DNA of 64,000 nt. It comes from Saturnia japonica (Eukaryota > Arthropoda > Insecta > Lepidoptera > Saturniidae). A program made the translations under genes and the position numbers. A model generated the notes under the pieces. That model was not told the DNA's origin. It did no database searches and saw nothing but the letters and a program-made list of their open reading frames with translations. The stretch spans positions 9,424,001-9,488,000 of the forward strand of contig CM065307.1 of the NCBI GenBank assembly GCA_033032175.1, read 5' to 3'. Shown here piece after piece: positions 1 through 12,700 of the stretch (positions within the stretch are counted from its first letter, which is position 1; each line of letters opens with the position of its first letter).

Positions 1-1
1 C

Positions 2-307
2 GTCGGCCCTCCCGCGCCTTTACGCGGTCAATCACAACCCGTGCGTTCGGTTCCGAACGCATGGGGGCCCCGTCGCTCTAATCCACAGCCTCGTATGGCG
101 ATGGAAAATTCCGCGCCCCGCGCTCCCTCTAACGTTGCGAGCAATGATCTCATGATCTTGCTCCTTCGTGAGCATGGTATTCAGGAGGTCATTGACTACA
201 ATGACCACCTAGAGCGTTACGGTCTCGTCAAGACCGTATGCGCTTTCCCCCGCCTCGTTGAGACGTTACACCGTCTCGACTGTGAAACACGTGACCACCC
301 GGCATAA
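2..307 (+). other. ORF open at the left edge, probably the tail of a retroelement ORF
   Basis: This frame is open from base 2 to a TAA at 305-307, about 101 codons, with no start codon forced by the data, so it is probably the C-terminal end of a longer protein lying to the left. The translation is rich in Pro, Arg and Leu with no motif I recognise. Base composition is much more GC-rich than the rest of the window, and an LTR-like sequence follows within 300 bp. From that context I infer a retroelement origin. The product is unknown. Confidence 0.35.
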
Positions 308-599
308 ACGCCGGCCGCGCAAAAAGTTTTATTTTCGTATGTACAATAAACTCTATCGATTCGTCTCTCCAAATAGAGCGTGACAGCGCCCACGCCCGCG
401 TAACCACCGTTCTCTCCGCAGAGGACGGGCGGTCAAATTCGCTCCCGCACACTCCATACGTTCACCCTCTTCAGCGGGTGACCCAAGCCTAGGTCCGTTT
501 CCTCGGCGCGAAGCCCTTGGGTCAGGCAACCGCCCGCGCGATACAAGTGACACTATACGTGCAGCACTTAGTTACCCACATACAACATTACACACGTAT

Positions 600-1010
600 G
601 AACATACACTCGTGCACACCACACAGGTACATAGGTTCTGTGAGGGACCTTTTTTTTTTCTTTTTTACGCTAGTTAGTTAGCGCTAGTTAGTATAGAAAA
701 CATTTCCGATTACTGAATACACATACGCATGGTTCCTTCCTTCCTCCCAGGAGGAAGGGAACGTGCATATGTGTATAATTGAGTTAGCTCGAATCGTAGG
801 TGTAGGGATTCAGTTAGTTCGCGACTTATTTGCGTACGCGACGACCGCCTGAGCCGAGTTCCGGCCACTCTGGCGCCCTCGTGCGAGTCGTCCTTATAAA
901 TTTCGCGGCTGAGTGCCCTCTGCGCTCGCCCCCAAGTCCGGTGAAGCTGTAAAAGCCGCAGCGGCTTTAGGGCCCCTAAGGCTAACAGTGTAGTCAGTTC
1001 TAAAAAAAAA
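600..1010 (+). repeat. LTR-like repeat (family L), copy 1
   Basis: This stretch shares a run of landmarks, in the same order, with 27040-27560: a GGGACCTTT start, a CCTTCCTCC-type purine/pyrimidine block, GAGTGCCCT, AAGTCCG and AGCTGTAAAAG. The two copies are clearly diverged. Length, position after a GC-rich ORF and a terminal AACAGT suggest an LTR, but I could not define both ends or a target duplication. A run of A closes the block at about 1002-1016. Confidence 0.4.
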
Positions 1011-1305
1011 AAAAAAATTAGTAACAAATACACTTTATATTCAACCTTCTGATTGTATGTTTCATTTATACAAACTACCTAATCTTAGAGTGGCACAGTA
1101 GACCCTAAAGATGCTTTTTTTAAATGTTTCTAAATAGGCGTCCACTATTTTCTAATTAAAAGTAAGATACGTTTTATATTTTATGCATTTAATGAGTTTT
1201 TTATTTGAGTGGCTATATTATTGCATGATTGTTAATTATTGAATGTGTATATTTTTTACGAACATATGTACGTTGAAGTTATACTTTCTTTATTCATAAG
1301 AAGTG

Positions 1306-1510
1306 TGTGGCGCCTCATTCGCCACTATTTTTGTACTGGTTGTTTCTAATCATTAATATTAAAAAGTACTTAAGTGATGACATATCACCAGACAGATGAA
1401 AATCAGACGGTTGGTTTCACGACACGTTTTGTACTAAAAACTTGTATTATAATATTATAAAGTACATGTGCTAAAGCCCTACTGACTAGCGTTATTATTG
1501 AACACACCAA
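1306..1510 (+). repeat. 5' LTR of the Gypsy element
   Basis: 205 bp beginning TGTGGCGCC and ending ACACACCAA. By eye it matches 6242-6446 at every position. As the 5' LTR it should contain the transcription start. The short length is within the range for this clade. Confidence 0.95.
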
Positions 1511-1512
1511 AC

Positions 1513-1530
1513 TGGTGACCACCGACGTTT
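1513..1530 (+). other. Candidate tRNA primer-binding site
   Basis: Two bases after the 5' LTR the sequence TGGTGACCACCGACG begins. It starts with TGG, the complement of a tRNA CCA 3' end, as expected for a minus-strand primer-binding site. I did not assign the priming tRNA. Confidence 0.5.
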
Positions 1531-2172
1531 GTGACCGATGCTCGAACACAATAACAACAATTATATTCAAAATAATATATATTGTCGAACTGTCACAGTC
1601 GCAACTAATTGTCAAGGGCTGGCCATGACAACAGCGGCCAAATTTGCGGAGGACAGGCCTCCATCTGGCATCGCTTTGGTAAATCATAGTGCAGTGTAAG
1701 TGCATTGGTGCGTGTTTCCAATATTCTGAGAGTGCATATCAACAATCTTTAACCTTATTTTTAATCTCCTTAATAATTCTGTGTACTACCAATTAATATG
1801 TTTTTATAAATGATATTGAACGTCAGTTTAATCAAAAAAAAAAATATTTTGTCATGACTGTATAATGGTTTCCATGTCATCAATAACTATAATTTTAAGG
1901 GAGTGCGTTTCCATTTGTATACGACAATTTTGGAATTGTCATTTTTAAATTAATATTTAATAGGTCGTTCAATTTTAAATTTAATACTGTATTTTGTATT
2001 TAACATTGTTACAAATAGAATAAGACATAATAGCTTAATTTTTGTGTCTAATATTAATTATTTTTTTCTCTTTCTTTTATATTTTTTTTTTTTTCTGTAA
2101 AGCGGTTGAGGTGTCACATTCTCCCCCACGTCAAACTTTTTATTTTTGGTCATTTTGGTTTAATCACGTGAT

Positions 2173-5100
2173 ATGGCTGATGAGAAGTTTAAAATGGAAA
2201 TTGATAAGCTTAAAGAGAAGAAAGCTATTTTACAAGCGCGTCTTTCCAGGGAAAATGAATCTCAAATTTTTAAAATTTCAGCGAAAATACCTCCGTTTTG
2301 GCCTCATCGACCTGAGTATTGGTTTGCTGTAGCGGAGGCTCAATTCGATATAGCAGGTATAACCACTGATTCCACTAAATTTAACTATATAGTCGCTCAT
2401 CTTGATGAAAAATATGCTCAAGAAATTGAAGATGTTGTGATTAATCCTCCACCTACTGGACAACGGTACAGTAAGCTTAAGCATGAGTTGATTAAACGAT
2501 TATCGGTATCTGAGGAGACACGTATGCGTAAATTATTAGATGGTGAAGAAATTGGTGACCGAAAACCTTCACAGTTTTGGAGACATCTCCGTTCTCTGAC
2601 AGGATCATCACCTTTAGATGAAAACTTTCTTCGTCAGTTATGGTTGCGCCGTCTCCCACAACATGTTCAGGCTATTTTGGCATCACATGCTGATCTGCCA
2701 ATTGACAAGATGACCGATATAGCAGATAAAATTTTAGAAACATATAATTATAATGTAATGGTTTGTTCAGCTCCGACATCGTCCAGCTCTTCTTTCAATG
2801 AAACAATTGAACGAAGACTTGATGAGCTTACTCAACAAGTTGCTAGTCTCTCAACTCGCTTGCGTAGTCGTTCTCGTAGCCGATCTATAGAAAAACAGCG
2901 GTGGCGTAGGGCTAACTCTGTGCCGAATAAGATTTGTTGGTATCACCAAAAATTCAACACTAAAGCAACTAAGTGTACCAAACCATGCAATTGGATTCCT
3001 TCGGAAAATCCGGATCAACAATTAGTAGAGGCGGCAACTGATTGTTTATCTCCCGGCCGCCGTTTATTTGTTACTGATCGGGTTTCCAAGCGGCAGTATT
3101 TAATTGACACTGGCTCAGACTTATGTTGTTTTCCTAAAAAATATATAAGAAATCATGTGCAACCAGATGATTACCATCTTGGCGCTGCCAATGGTAGTTC
3201 AATTAAAACTTATGGTTGCATTCAACTTCATTTAGATCTAGGTTTAAGAAGGATTTTTGATTGGAATTTTGTCATCGCAGATGTTAGTACAGCTATAATA
3301 GGCTCTGATTTTCTTAGTTTTTATAACTTATTACCAGATTGCCGACACAAGTGTCTAATTGACGGCCTTACCAAGTTGTCTGTCTGTGCTTCAATTGCAC
3401 AATCCCAACAAGATAGTGTAAAAGCTGTGTTTTCTGGTAGTTCAAGTTTTGCTAATATTTTAGCAGAGTTTCCAGAGATAACTCGACCTCCTGGTGTGCC
3501 CAGGATTGTAAAGCACAACACGGTGCATTTTATAAAAACCACTGACGGACCCCCGGTTTCATGCCGGCCCCGTCGGTTGGCTCCTCAGAAACTCCATGCA
3601 GCCAAGCAGGAGTTTGAAGCCATGGTGCGTTGCGGAACAGCCCGACCATCTAAAAGTGCTTGGTCATCTCCTTTACATATGACCACCAAAAAAGATAACA
3701 CCTGGCGTCCATGTGGCGATTATCGCGCTTTGAACGCCAGAACAGTACCTGACCGATACCCTGTTCGTCACATTCATGACTTTGCTAATAGTCTCGCTGG
3801 TGCTACCGTGTTTAGTACGTGTGACCTGGTAAAAGCATACCATCAGATTCCCGTTTTTGATGAGGATATTTTGAAGACCGCCATTATTACTCCGTTTGGC
3901 CTCTTCGAATTTCCCTTCATGACCTTTGGTCTTCGCAATGCTGGCCAAACGTTCCAGCGGTTTATCGATGAGGTCACACGGGGTCTCGATTTTTGTTTTC
4001 CATACATAGATGATGTACTCGTCTTTTCTCCAGACGAAGCCAGTCACGCAAGACATTTACGCACCCTTTTTAAGCGTTTTCAAGAATATGGTGTTGTTCT
4101 CAATCCTTCTAAGTGTATTCTTGGTGTTAGCGAAGTAAAATTTCTAGGTTACCTGATCAATGCTGAAGGTACAAGTCCTCCTAAGGATCGTGTCCAAAAT
4201 CTCCTAGATTTCCCTCCACCTGAAACCGTGCAAGGGATGAGAAAGTTTTTGGGAATGATAAATTTTTATCGCCGTTTCATACCCAAAGCTGCACAGTTTC
4301 AAGCGCCATTGATTGAAGTTCTTGTTTCCACGCACAGCAAGGGTGCTAAACCATACCCCTGGACACTTAAGCTGCGGGAACAGTTTGAAGCCTGCAAGAG
4401 GAGCCTTAGTGATGCCACGCTTCTTCAACACCCAATATACGGTGCTGAACTAGGCCTTTTTACCGATGCCTCTAGCGTTCACATTGGTTCTTGTTTGCAG
4501 CAGCGAAGTAAGGGAGAATGGGTCCCGCTTGCTTTCTTCAGTAAGAAGCTTACCCCAAAACAGTCTCAATGGCCGGCCTATTACAGGGAACTTTTAGCGG
4601 TGTACGAAAGTGTACAGCACTTTCGACATATTTTGGAGATTCAGCATTGTACGATTTTTACTGATCATAAACCACTGTTGTATGCTTTTGTACAACGGAG
4701 AGATAAATTACCTCCATCCCAACTGAACCAATTGTCTTTTATAAGCCAGTTTACTACTGATATACAACATATCAGAGGAGAAGACAATGTCGTAGCCGAC
4801 GCTATGTCACGAATCAGTGCCATTACTCTTGAGCAAGAGTACGAAACCCTTGCCAAGTTGCAGGAAACTGACGAACAGCTAGCAGAACTTATAAGATCTG
4901 GCTCGTCTAGTTTGAAGCTAATCACGATTGCAATTCCTGGCACTAGTATTTCCTTAATATGTGATACTACTACTGACAAACCACGTCCATATGTCCCTCC
5001 TAAGTTACGTCGTGTTATTTTTAATAAGTTACACAGTCTTAGCCATCCTGGTCCGAATGCTACTTTACGTATAGTTGCGGAACGTTACGTTTGGCCTTCA

Positions 5101-6162
5101 ATAAATAAAGATTGCCGTCAGTGGTCTCGTACGTGTGAGGCTTGCCAGAAGAGTAAAGTTTCAAGACACAATTATGCTCCACTTGGAACTTTTGACACAC
5201 CATCTGGTCGTTTTCTTCACGTCCATATTGATATAATAGGACCCTTGCCTGTCTGTGACGACTACCGCTATTGTCTCACAGCCATTGATAGAGTCACCAG
5301 ATGGCCAGAAGTTTGGCCGATGCGCACCACCACCGCCGAGGAAGTAGCGGATACTTTCACGAGAGAATGGATACCACGATTTGGTGTTCCCTCTATTATT
5401 ACAACCGACCGCGGTACACAATTTGAATCCGACCTTTTTCGAAGACTTATGTGCAGTTTCGCCACTAAAAGAAATAGAACTACAGCTTACCACCCAGCAG
5501 CGAACGGAATGATTGAACGCATCCATCGTCAACTTAAAGCATCATTAATGTGTCATGGGAGTTCTTGGACAAAAGCTCTTCCATTTGTACTTTTGGGAAT
5601 GCGTTCAGCTTTTAAAGAAGATATTAAAGCTACTTGTGCAGAAATGCTTTATGGAGAAACTCTTCGGCTTCCTGGTGAGTTGCTAGCTGATTTTCCTGGA
5701 GTGGGTACTTCTGGAGAAGTGTTTGATTTTGTTGTGAAACTACGTCAACATATGTCGAAAATTCGACCAGTACCAGCGTCACGTCATACGAAGACCGGTT
5801 CTTTTATTTTCAAAGATTTAAATACGTGTTCTCATGTGTTCTTGCGGGATGACGCAGTCCGGCGTCCTTTGCAGCCTCCCTATTCTGGTCCATACCAGGT
5901 CATTCAGAGGGCAAATGATGGAAAGACCCTAACTATTGATTACAAAGGGAAACATGTGGTTGTAAGCGTAGACCGCGTGAAACCGGCTTTCATTGAGGAA
6001 TCAGATTCAAGTCCTGTTTCTACGACACCGAGGATACCTCAGTTGTCGCCAACGTCTTACCGGCAACCTACAACTATCACACCGACTGTGCCTGTACCTA
6101 CGTCTCACCTGCAATCGACTACTGTCCCACTGCCTGTCGCTGTTCCTACATGTCAACCTTAG
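2173..6162 (+). CDS. Gag-Pol polyprotein of a Ty3/Gypsy retrotransposon
   Basis: A single 1329-codon frame encodes Gag and Pol with no frameshift between them. Visible domains in order: a Gag segment with the PPFWP...WF pattern of arthropod Gypsy Gag proteins (about residues 38-140); a Cys/His motif spaced C-x3-H-x10-C-x3-C (about 255-275) instead of a CCHC knuckle; aspartic protease with DTGS at 312; reverse transcriptase with YIDD at 611-614; RNase H starting with a TDAS motif; integrase with an HHCC finger and the D, D, E catalytic triad (the last in NGMIERIH). All catalytic motifs I looked for are present, so the protein could be functional. The ATG at 2173 follows the leader and starts with a coiled-coil-like charged stretch. 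There is no env gene. Confidence 0.97.
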   Translation: MADEKFKMEIDKLKEKKAILQARLSRENESQIFKISAKIPPFWPHRPEYWFAVAEAQFDIAGITTDSTKFNYIVAHLDEKYAQEIEDVVINPPPTGQRYSKLKHELIKRLSVSEETRMRKLLDGEEIGDRKPSQFWRHLRSLTGSSPLDENFLRQLWLRRLPQHVQAILASHADLPIDKMTDIADKILETYNYNVMVCSAPTSSSSSFNETIERRLDELTQQVASLSTRLRSRSRSRSIEKQRWRRANSVPNKICWYHQKFNTKATKCTKPCNWIPSENPDQQLVEAATDCLSPGRRLFVTDRVSKRQYLIDTGSDLCCFPKKYIRNHVQPDDYHLGAANGSSIKTYGCIQLHLDLGLRRIFDWNFVIADVSTAIIGSDFLSFYNLLPDCRHKCLIDGLTKLSVCASIAQSQQDSVKAVFSGSSSFANILAEFPEITRPPGVPRIVKHNTVHFIKTTDGPPVSCRPRRLAPQKLHAAKQEFEAMVRCGTARPSKSAWSSPLHMTTKKDNTWRPCGDYRALNARTVPDRYPVRHIHDFANSLAGATVFSTCDLVKAYHQIPVFDEDILKTAIITPFGLFEFPFMTFGLRNAGQTFQRFIDEVTRGLDFCFPYIDDVLVFSPDEASHARHLRTLFKRFQEYGVVLNPSKCILGVSEVKFLGYLINAEGTSPPKDRVQNLLDFPPPETVQGMRKFLGMINFYRRFIPKAAQFQAPLIEVLVSTHSKGAKPYPWTLKLREQFEACKRSLSDATLLQHPIYGAELGLFTDASSVHIGSCLQQRSKGEWVPLAFFSKKLTPKQSQWPAYYRELLAVYESVQHFRHILEIQHCTIFTDHKPLLYAFVQRRDKLPPSQLNQLSFISQFTTDIQHIRGEDNVVADAMSRISAITLEQEYETLAKLQETDEQLAELIRSGSSSLKLITIAIPGTSISLICDTTTDKPRPYVPPKLRRVIFNKLHSLSHPGPNATLRIVAERYVWPSINKDCRQWSRTCEACQKSKVSRHNYAPLGTFDTPSGRFLHVHIDIIGPLPVCDDYRYCLTAIDRVTRWPEVWPMRTTTAEEVADTFTREWIPRFGVPSIITTDRGTQFESDLFRRLMCSFATKRNRTTAYHPAANGMIERIHRQLKASLMCHGSSWTKALPFVLLGMRSAFKEDIKATCAEMLYGETLRLPGELLADFPGVGTSGEVFDFVVKLRQHMSKIRPVPASRHTKTGSFIFKDLNTCSHVFLRDDAVRRPLQPPYSGPYQVIQRANDGKTLTIDYKGKHVVVSVDRVKPAFIEESDSSPVSTTPRIPQLSPTSYRQPTTITPTVPVPTSHLQSTTVPLPVAVPTCQP

Positions 6163-6231
6163 CCATATACCACACGATCAGGCAGACGAGTTAAATTCAA
6201 AATTTTTGATGATTAACGCAATGCTCTCCTT

Positions 6232-6241
6232 AGGGGGGTGA
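6232..6241 (+). other. Polypurine tract of the Gypsy element
   Basis: AGGGGGGTGA sits directly against the start of the 3' LTR, the usual place for the plus-strand primer of LTR retrotransposons. Confidence 0.65.
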
Positions 6242-6446
6242 TGTGGCGCCTCATTCGCCACTATTTTTGTACTGGTTGTTTCTAATCATTAATATTAAAA
6301 AGTACTTAAGTGATGACATATCACCAGACAGATGAAAATCAGACGGTTGGTTTCACGACACGTTTTGTACTAAAAACTTGTATTATAATATTATAAAGTA
6401 CATGTGCTAAAGCCCTACTGACTAGCGTTATTATTGAACACACCAA
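6242..6446 (+). repeat. 3' LTR of the Gypsy element
   Basis: 205-bp copy of the 5' LTR with no difference seen by eye. It is followed by the target duplication AAGTG at 6447-6451. Confidence 0.95.
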
Positions 6447-6481
6447 AAGTGTTTCTAATTATATGACCACCACTGTATGTC

Positions 6482-6805
6482 GGTTTAGCGTTGTAGCCAC
6501 AAACAATCTCACCTAATCTTAAGTGTCGATGTGGCTCAAGACGGTAGCACGTTGAACCTAGTGAAAACTTTCAAGTTCAGCTGCCAGAACACACCAATTG
6601 GTGTTTGGAGACAGATTTTCAACTTGCGGGTAGTAGCTAGCTAGGCGGGAATTAGAAAAAACCCTACCACCATACTATGGTTTCATCACGAGGTTTTTTT
6701 CACCGAAAGCTCAAGGTCAAGCTCAAATCATTGCTGGGATTCGAACTCACGTCGATCGACGCGGTGTCCGTACATGCTACAAACTGAGCCATCATTGCTT
6801 CAAGT
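6482..6805 (-). mobile_element. tRNA-derived SINE (SINE-1), copy 1
   Basis: Read on the minus strand, the head has a pol III A box (TGGCTCAGTTTGTAGCATG, near 6793-6775) and a B box (GAGTTCGAATCCC, near 6748-6735). It is followed by a body that also occurs at 63391-63690: the GAGCTTTCGGTGAA, GTTGAAAATC.GTCTCCAA and GGTGAGATYG blocks are in the same order in both. No acceptor stem pairs, so this is not a tRNA gene. The Gypsy element ends about 30 bp from its tail. Confidence 0.72.
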
Positions 6806-7420
6806 AATAAAAAAGCTTACAGTTTTTATTTACTCATTTTTTAATTATTTTAATGCAAATCTTATGTAAATCGATAATTTCTGTTTTGTATTGCAACACC
6901 GAAACCTTTTTGACAGTAAACTAGCCGTTTGTCAATTCGGTATTGACTCACACCCGCGATGTAATGAGCATAGACCAATAACTAGAGGTAATGAGTAATG
7001 ACGTAATATCTTCTCAGTATAGTCTGTATTGTCGTGTAAGTACAGAATATTGACAACATTTCCAGAGGGGTGTAGGTGTAACAATTGTTATTTATCTCTG
7101 GATGTAACACTCTATACTGTGTCAGCCCCTACGGATTTTGGTATCGTTAGAGACTTTCTTTCAATAATAAACTAACTAAACATAATATAATCGTAATATA
7201 GTTTATTTACGTTTTAAGTTTAGTAATGTAAAAAGTGGTAGGTATTTACATTATAATAAATAAAAACTGATTTATAATAAAAACCTTTTTTCTAAACCAA
7301 CTCCTTATCCAATTGAATAGAAAATTTGTATAATATTATACCCGATACATTTTTACATGACGTCTTCACCTATTGCCAAAATATCTATGAACAGTGGGCA
7401 TTCCCCTTTAACACTGTGGG
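6806..7420. other. Intergenic, nothing recognised
   Basis: AT-rich sequence without a credible ORF. It contains a 21-bp sequence at 6969-6989 that recurs exactly at 48192-48212 beside a hAT end. Confidence 0.6.
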
Positions 7421-7422
7421 AC

Positions 7423-7690
7423 GTTCAGTGAAGCGCCGCGCCGCGCCGCTTTAATGCGACACGGCAAGCGGCGCGGCGCGTTTCGTCAGTCTGCATACTG
7501 CTTTTGGTTTTGGCGGAGAAGCACGCCTATTTACAAAAATGGAAATTGACGAAGGAAAATTAACTAATACTATCAGTACTTATCGACATAGTTGCCATCC
7601 GAAGAATATTTTGACGCGCAGTGCAGCGCCACTCTGATGAAGCATAACAAGCGGCGCGGTGCGGTTGTTACGCAGTAATTTTTTTTTTGT
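7423..7690 (+). repeat. GC-rich palindromic transposon relic
   Basis: Two GC-rich arms built from GCGCCGCG and CGGCGCGGC units (7433-7450 and 7466-7480) form a strong hairpin, and related blocks recur near 7617-7660 and, in part, at 12490-12510. Between them a 33-codon ORF starts at 7539 (MEIDEGKLTN...). Its start resembles a MADF DNA-binding domain, the partner ORF of PIF/Harbinger transposons. That assignment is weak; element ends were not found. Confidence 0.33.
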
Positions 7691-9746
7691 CTTGTGGTAT
7701 AATTTTCAATCATCTTATTAACAATTCCCTTAGAATATCAAATGAGAAATTACATATACCTTTTTTTCGTCTCGTGGTATAATTTTTAATCATCATTTAA
7801 AAAAAAAAAACTTGAAAACACTAAAATGTTTACTAAACAAGCCGATTTGGCTCCCATTTTTTTTTATTTGTTGTAATTTAATATTTGGCCCTTTGGCTAA
7901 TAAGTTTGCTGACCTCTGCCTTAGAAATTTCGAAATTTACAAATACCGCTTATACTTCACGAGCACCAAAATTTCAATAAAATCGGTTAAAAATTTATTC
8001 GTTTTTTTTTTTACGATTTCTACATGTAATATTGAAATTTCTTATACCCGATACACAAATTTACCAATGATATAAGCACCCCTTGTAGAAAATATCATAA
8101 GAATCTGTTAAGCAAAGTTTTTGAGTTAAAGCCGGACATACAGACAGAAAGAAAAAAAAATTAAGAGCATATTCGTGGTCAGTGTCACTCAAGTTTCAAG
8201 AATTCAAAGTTCATATGACGAAAACACACCGCGCCGAGTCATCGAGCGCGCGGGCGTGCGTTTAGCGACTTACCTGGCATGTACCATTTTGCTGCGCCAT
8301 TAAGGCGTTTATTTGAGTTGCCCAATACGCCGTCTGTTACTGATTTGACGCAAGGCATTTTGCTGAATTACACAAGTCTATTTCAAATAGTCACTACACA
8401 CGACTATATTATGTTTCCGTATTCTAAGAGCTTATTTGTAGATAGTAGCGCGGTATCTAGTTGAAGCGCAGCGGAGACTAATCAATATTATTGATAATTT
8501 TTAAATCCTACCAATTTTGATATGACGTTTTGTACCAATATCACTGTATAAAAAAAATCATTACAATGGGATGAGAATCAATAAACTTCATTTATTTGGT
8601 TTTTTTAATGCTTTCTAAAAGTATTAATGATATATTTTATAGCATATCCACAATTCCATTGCTACATACAAATCCTTTAAATAATATTGTACTATAATTT
8701 GTAAAGACGTTTTTGTGGCCTTTATAATAAATATCGATCATAAAATTTGGAAATAAAATTAATGCGCGGTAAGACGGAACAGAATGTAAATGAGTAACTT
8801 TTCTTGTAACGTGTCAACTTTCTTGAAATTAATAGATATTTCTCATGGAAATAAAAACAATTCTTATTTTACACATACTTTAATTCTATTTTTTAGAAAT
8901 ATGCAAATTACAAGATTGGTAAAAATGATATTTGACTTCCTAAATAAAGTATACATTATTAAGCAATACGACAAACGTGATAATTGTTTATTTTGTAACC
9001 AAAATACTTTTTAACATATAACACTGAAAATAATTATGGTGGTCGAAACGTAACCGCGGTCATTGTCAAAACGATACAATACAATACTTCAAACTCTACA
9101 CATAACGTCATTTACACAGAAATCTGAAGTTATTTAAAAATAAAGATATTGTTTCGTATAAGCCGTAAACTATAAATTTTGAAGATAAGATCTAAGTATG
9201 TTGGACTAATATTAGATGAATCAAATTTCTTCACACAGTATAATTATCCTAAATGATTAAATTATAAATAAAACTACGAGAGACAACAGCCATGAAAAAA
9301 TCTATCAGTCGTAGCTTTATTATACATAAAATCCATACATAATAACTACAAAAAGACCTAACCAATTAGGAACATAATTAAACAACTTTAAAATTACATA
9401 AAATTTTGTCAGACAAAGTTTCTTCATAATTAAAATATAAACGAACATTGGTTGGATCTCTTTGTTACCTATGAAATAGACATTTAAATATATAATCAGC
9501 ACGAAAATGAATAATTGTAAGCGCATATTTTTAAACTCTGGAGTCAAAATTTATATATTTAATAAACAAAAATCATAATAAACAAAATTTTTGATTAAAT
9601 CAACACTTTAAAAAATTACACATTTGGTTGACTCATATATATTAAAAATACGCGCTCCACTTATGGTATCAGAATAAACATTTAATATTTCAAATTCACA
9701 TTTATATTTAAATTAATGACAATATTATTACTTAACACATATATTT
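7691..9746. other. Intergenic, gene-free AT-rich sequence
   Basis: About 2 kb of AT-rich DNA between the palindromic relic and the RanBP2 stop codon. Small open frames here show no domain or codon character I would trust. The 3' UTR of RanBP2 must lie in its right part. Confidence 0.6.
9316..9321 (-). promoter_or_regulatory. Candidate poly(A) signal for RanBP2
   Basis: AATAAA on the minus strand about 430 bp beyond the RanBP2 stop codon. It is the first canonical hexamer I noticed; in AT-rich DNA this could be chance. Confidence 0.3.
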
Positions 9747-9791
9747 TTAAGATTCCAGATCTGTCGACGAATAAGTAGCAGCTTTACTCGT
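9747..9791 (-). CDS. Nup358: RanBP2 exon 12 (stop codon)
   Basis: 45 bp: TSKAATYSSTDLES then TAA at 9749-9747. The acceptor is a strong T-rich tract ending CAG; exon 11 joins it in phase 0. A tiny last exon is less certain than the others. Confidence 0.75.
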   Translation of the reverse strand, partial: TSKAATYSSTDLES

Positions 9792-12700
9792 CTGAAAAAA
9801 AATAATACTATTTAATAATTATAAAATGTCTTCAGAGCTTTTTAGTATATGAGCTGATGACCTTTCTGTATTCTTAAATGTATTTAAATTAACTGACGGT
9901 AAATTAAGTGAATAGTGATAATGATTTTTTTTTAATTACCTCGCAACTGTCGTAAAATTGTATCGCTGTCTCGCTATCATAGAAACGAACTGTAACAGTT
10001 TTATCTATGGGGTCATTGCTGGTGTAATCTATACCGGACCACGTGCATTTGTCTTCATACATCTGTCACCAAAACAGAAAAAAGTTACGCTACACAATAC
10101 CATACGAATCAAATTCAATATTTATGTTGATTTAAGTAGTCTCTCAATAGACCGTGTTTGTGAAGTAGCTTGTGCAGAGAGTGGTGGATTGTTTACACTA
10201 TTGATGGATTGTATTGGTGGATTGTATTCTATGCGTTTACAGACATCTGCTTCAAAAATTTTTCTATTAACAAATATTTAATGTCAGTAAGTCAGTTTTA
10301 GTCTGTGGTGACTTTAATATTGATATTTTAAGTTCGTCGCCGGAGATCACAACATTCACATCACTATTTAAGTCATTTAACCTAGATCCGCTTTTTAATG
10401 AGTTAACCAGAATCACAATCTAGACTGCGTCTTGTATAGACAACATTTTTAGTAACTTTAAAACAATTTGTAATAGTATTATATTACTGGGATAAGGTCT
10501 AACCATAAAGGTTAGCTCGTTGAAATAAATTGTAACAGACCCAGCAGTGATTATAAGAGAATCGTTATTTCAGATTCTAGATTAGATCATTTAAATGTCA
10601 ACATTAAACAGTAATTATCTAGAGAGGTTTCAGATGATATAGATCCGAATACCAACTATAGCAGTTTGTTTAATATCATAAATACTTAATTTAGTAAATA
10701 GTACCCCAACAAAGGTTATTAGTATTAGAAAAAATATGGTTTTTAGTGAATGGGCAACCAAAGGAATTATCAAAAGTAGAGATCGACTATATGATTTATA
10801 TGATAAGAAATTATTAACAACCAGTGATTGTTTCATGATTATGTTAGAAATTATAACAAATTTTTTAAATGTGCAGCTGCAAAAGCGGTTTTTTAAGAAA
10901 TAAAGTTTTTAAATCTAGTAATAAGATCAAAACTGTTTGGCATATTATTAAAAAGGAAACAGGAAAAAATAGGAAAAATGATAATTCACTGAATCTAAAT
11001 GTTGAAGGAGTACAAATATCTAACAGTTCAGAGGTAGCAACTGTTTTCCAAGATTATTTCACAAAAATACTTTTAGAAGTAACAAAAAAATATAATATCA
11101 ACATCTCATAGTGCTGCATCACTTCTGAAAAATCTGATTGCACCTTTAAAGTCTAAATTTAATTTTACAACCATTAGTGCATGTGAAATAATAAGGGCTT
11201 TTAAACAATTAAACTTACTGAAGATATTTGAGGAATGTCGGTAGTAATAGTTCAGTCCTTAATAGTCAATATTCCATAACAAAATCAAAATAATCTTTAT
11301 TCAATTCAGACCCTAAGAAGGCACTTATGAACATCAAAACACTACTTTAGGTTCGGAAATTGTCCCAGACATCGAGAAAACCCGGTAAGAAATTCGATCG
11401 GGTTTATCTTTTTTTTGCCAACTGTACAAATGTTAATATAACAGGTATAAAAATAACAGTTTAGTGGATGCACAGAGAGGGAGTCACTTCCAGACATTAT
11501 CATTCACATAATGATCCACCCTATAATAACCTTTTGACAGTAAAACTTGCTTGACGTGGTCCTTGAACTTGTTGTCTGGTAAATCAGCAATATGCTACAG
11601 GATCTTATTATAAAACCTGACACTATTTCCTAAAAACTTTTATTAGACCTACTTACTCTAAAACACGGTAAGACTAATTTATCTTTATTTCTAGTATTAA
11701 CATTGTGCTGATCTTTGACAAAATCTAACCTGACTAAGTTTTTATGAATATACATTAAGTTATCAAGGATGTATTGGGAGGGCAAAGTTAAGATATTATA
11801 TTCCTAAAATTGGTTTTTTATTGATTCACGAGGTTTTAGGTTGTAAATTGCACGAATTGCCCGTTTATGTAATATAAGTATGGTATCTACCTCAGCTGCT
11901 GAACCCCACAGCAAAATACCGTAAGACATCAAGCTATGGAAGTAAGCGAAGTAAACTAAACAAGAAGTGGCAATATCTGTTAATTGGCGAATCTTACGTA
12001 CTGCAAATGAGCAGAGCTTAATCTTCCCGCCAAGGTTTTAATGTGCGGACCCAATTGTAATTTAGAATCAAGCGTAATATCCAAGAAAACAGTACTATCA
12101 ACTAAGCCTACTAAATTCCCTTCTATCTTGATACTACTATCAACACGCCGGACGACATTGGACAAGGCAAATCTCATACATTTGGTTTTGTTTGCATTTA
12201 GCAGTAAATTAAAGCAAACCATTCAGAGATTGTAACTAAAATATTGTTTAATTACCTAAGCTCAGAATCTATTCTATTCACTTTGAATATACGTGAAGTG
12301 TCGCCCGCAAAAAGAACCATGTCAGCGCCGTCTTCAACTACTAGCGGTAGATCGTTTATATAAATAGAAATGGTCCCAAAATCGATCCCTGAGGGACGCC
12401 GATTCTTGCCAATGATCTAGAAGACGTTGCCCCATTTACACTTACTTTTGGACAGCGGTCTGTTAAATTTTGTTATTTAACCAACGCTCTGAGGCGCCGC
12501 GCCGCGTGCCCCAACGCACTCATTACCTATCGTTGTTCTCAGTTCCCGTACTTGCCTACAACTTGCCAGATTACTTGACTTTCATAGCTACTGCTCTGCT
12601 CCTTAAGATCGTAGCGTGAAGCTATATAGTGTATAATCTTTTTCAATGAATAGGCTATAAAATGCAAAAAAAAATTTTTAATCTAACGGGTAATTCCAGA

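Larger units (their letters stand above)
1306..6446 (+). mobile_element. Intact Ty3/Gypsy LTR retrotransposon
   Basis: The 5141-bp element is bounded by two 205-bp direct repeats that read as identical and is flanked by the 5-bp target duplication AAGTG (1301-1305 and 6447-6451). Order: LTR, candidate primer-binding site, about 660 bp of leader, one long gag-pol ORF, polypurine tract, LTR. No env-like ORF follows pol. Matching LTRs, an uninterrupted ORF and a clean target duplication all point to a recent insertion. Removing the element restores a continuous genomic site (AAGAAGTG joined to TTTCTAATTA). It lies in intergenic DNA downstream of the 3' end of RanBP2. Confidence 0.96.

Noticed and set aside
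2173..6162. Host gene or endogenous virus with env
   Set aside because: Protease, RT, RNase H and integrase order with flanking LTRs shows a Ty3/Gypsy retrotransposon; no env frame follows.
8279..8464. 61-codon ORF in a locally GC-richer patch
   Set aside because: No motif, no splice context and an arbitrary start; likely chance.
9958..10281. 107-codon plus-strand ORF
   Set aside because: It runs antisense across RanBP2 exon 11 and has no protein-like features; the minus strand has splice sites and a RanBD pattern.
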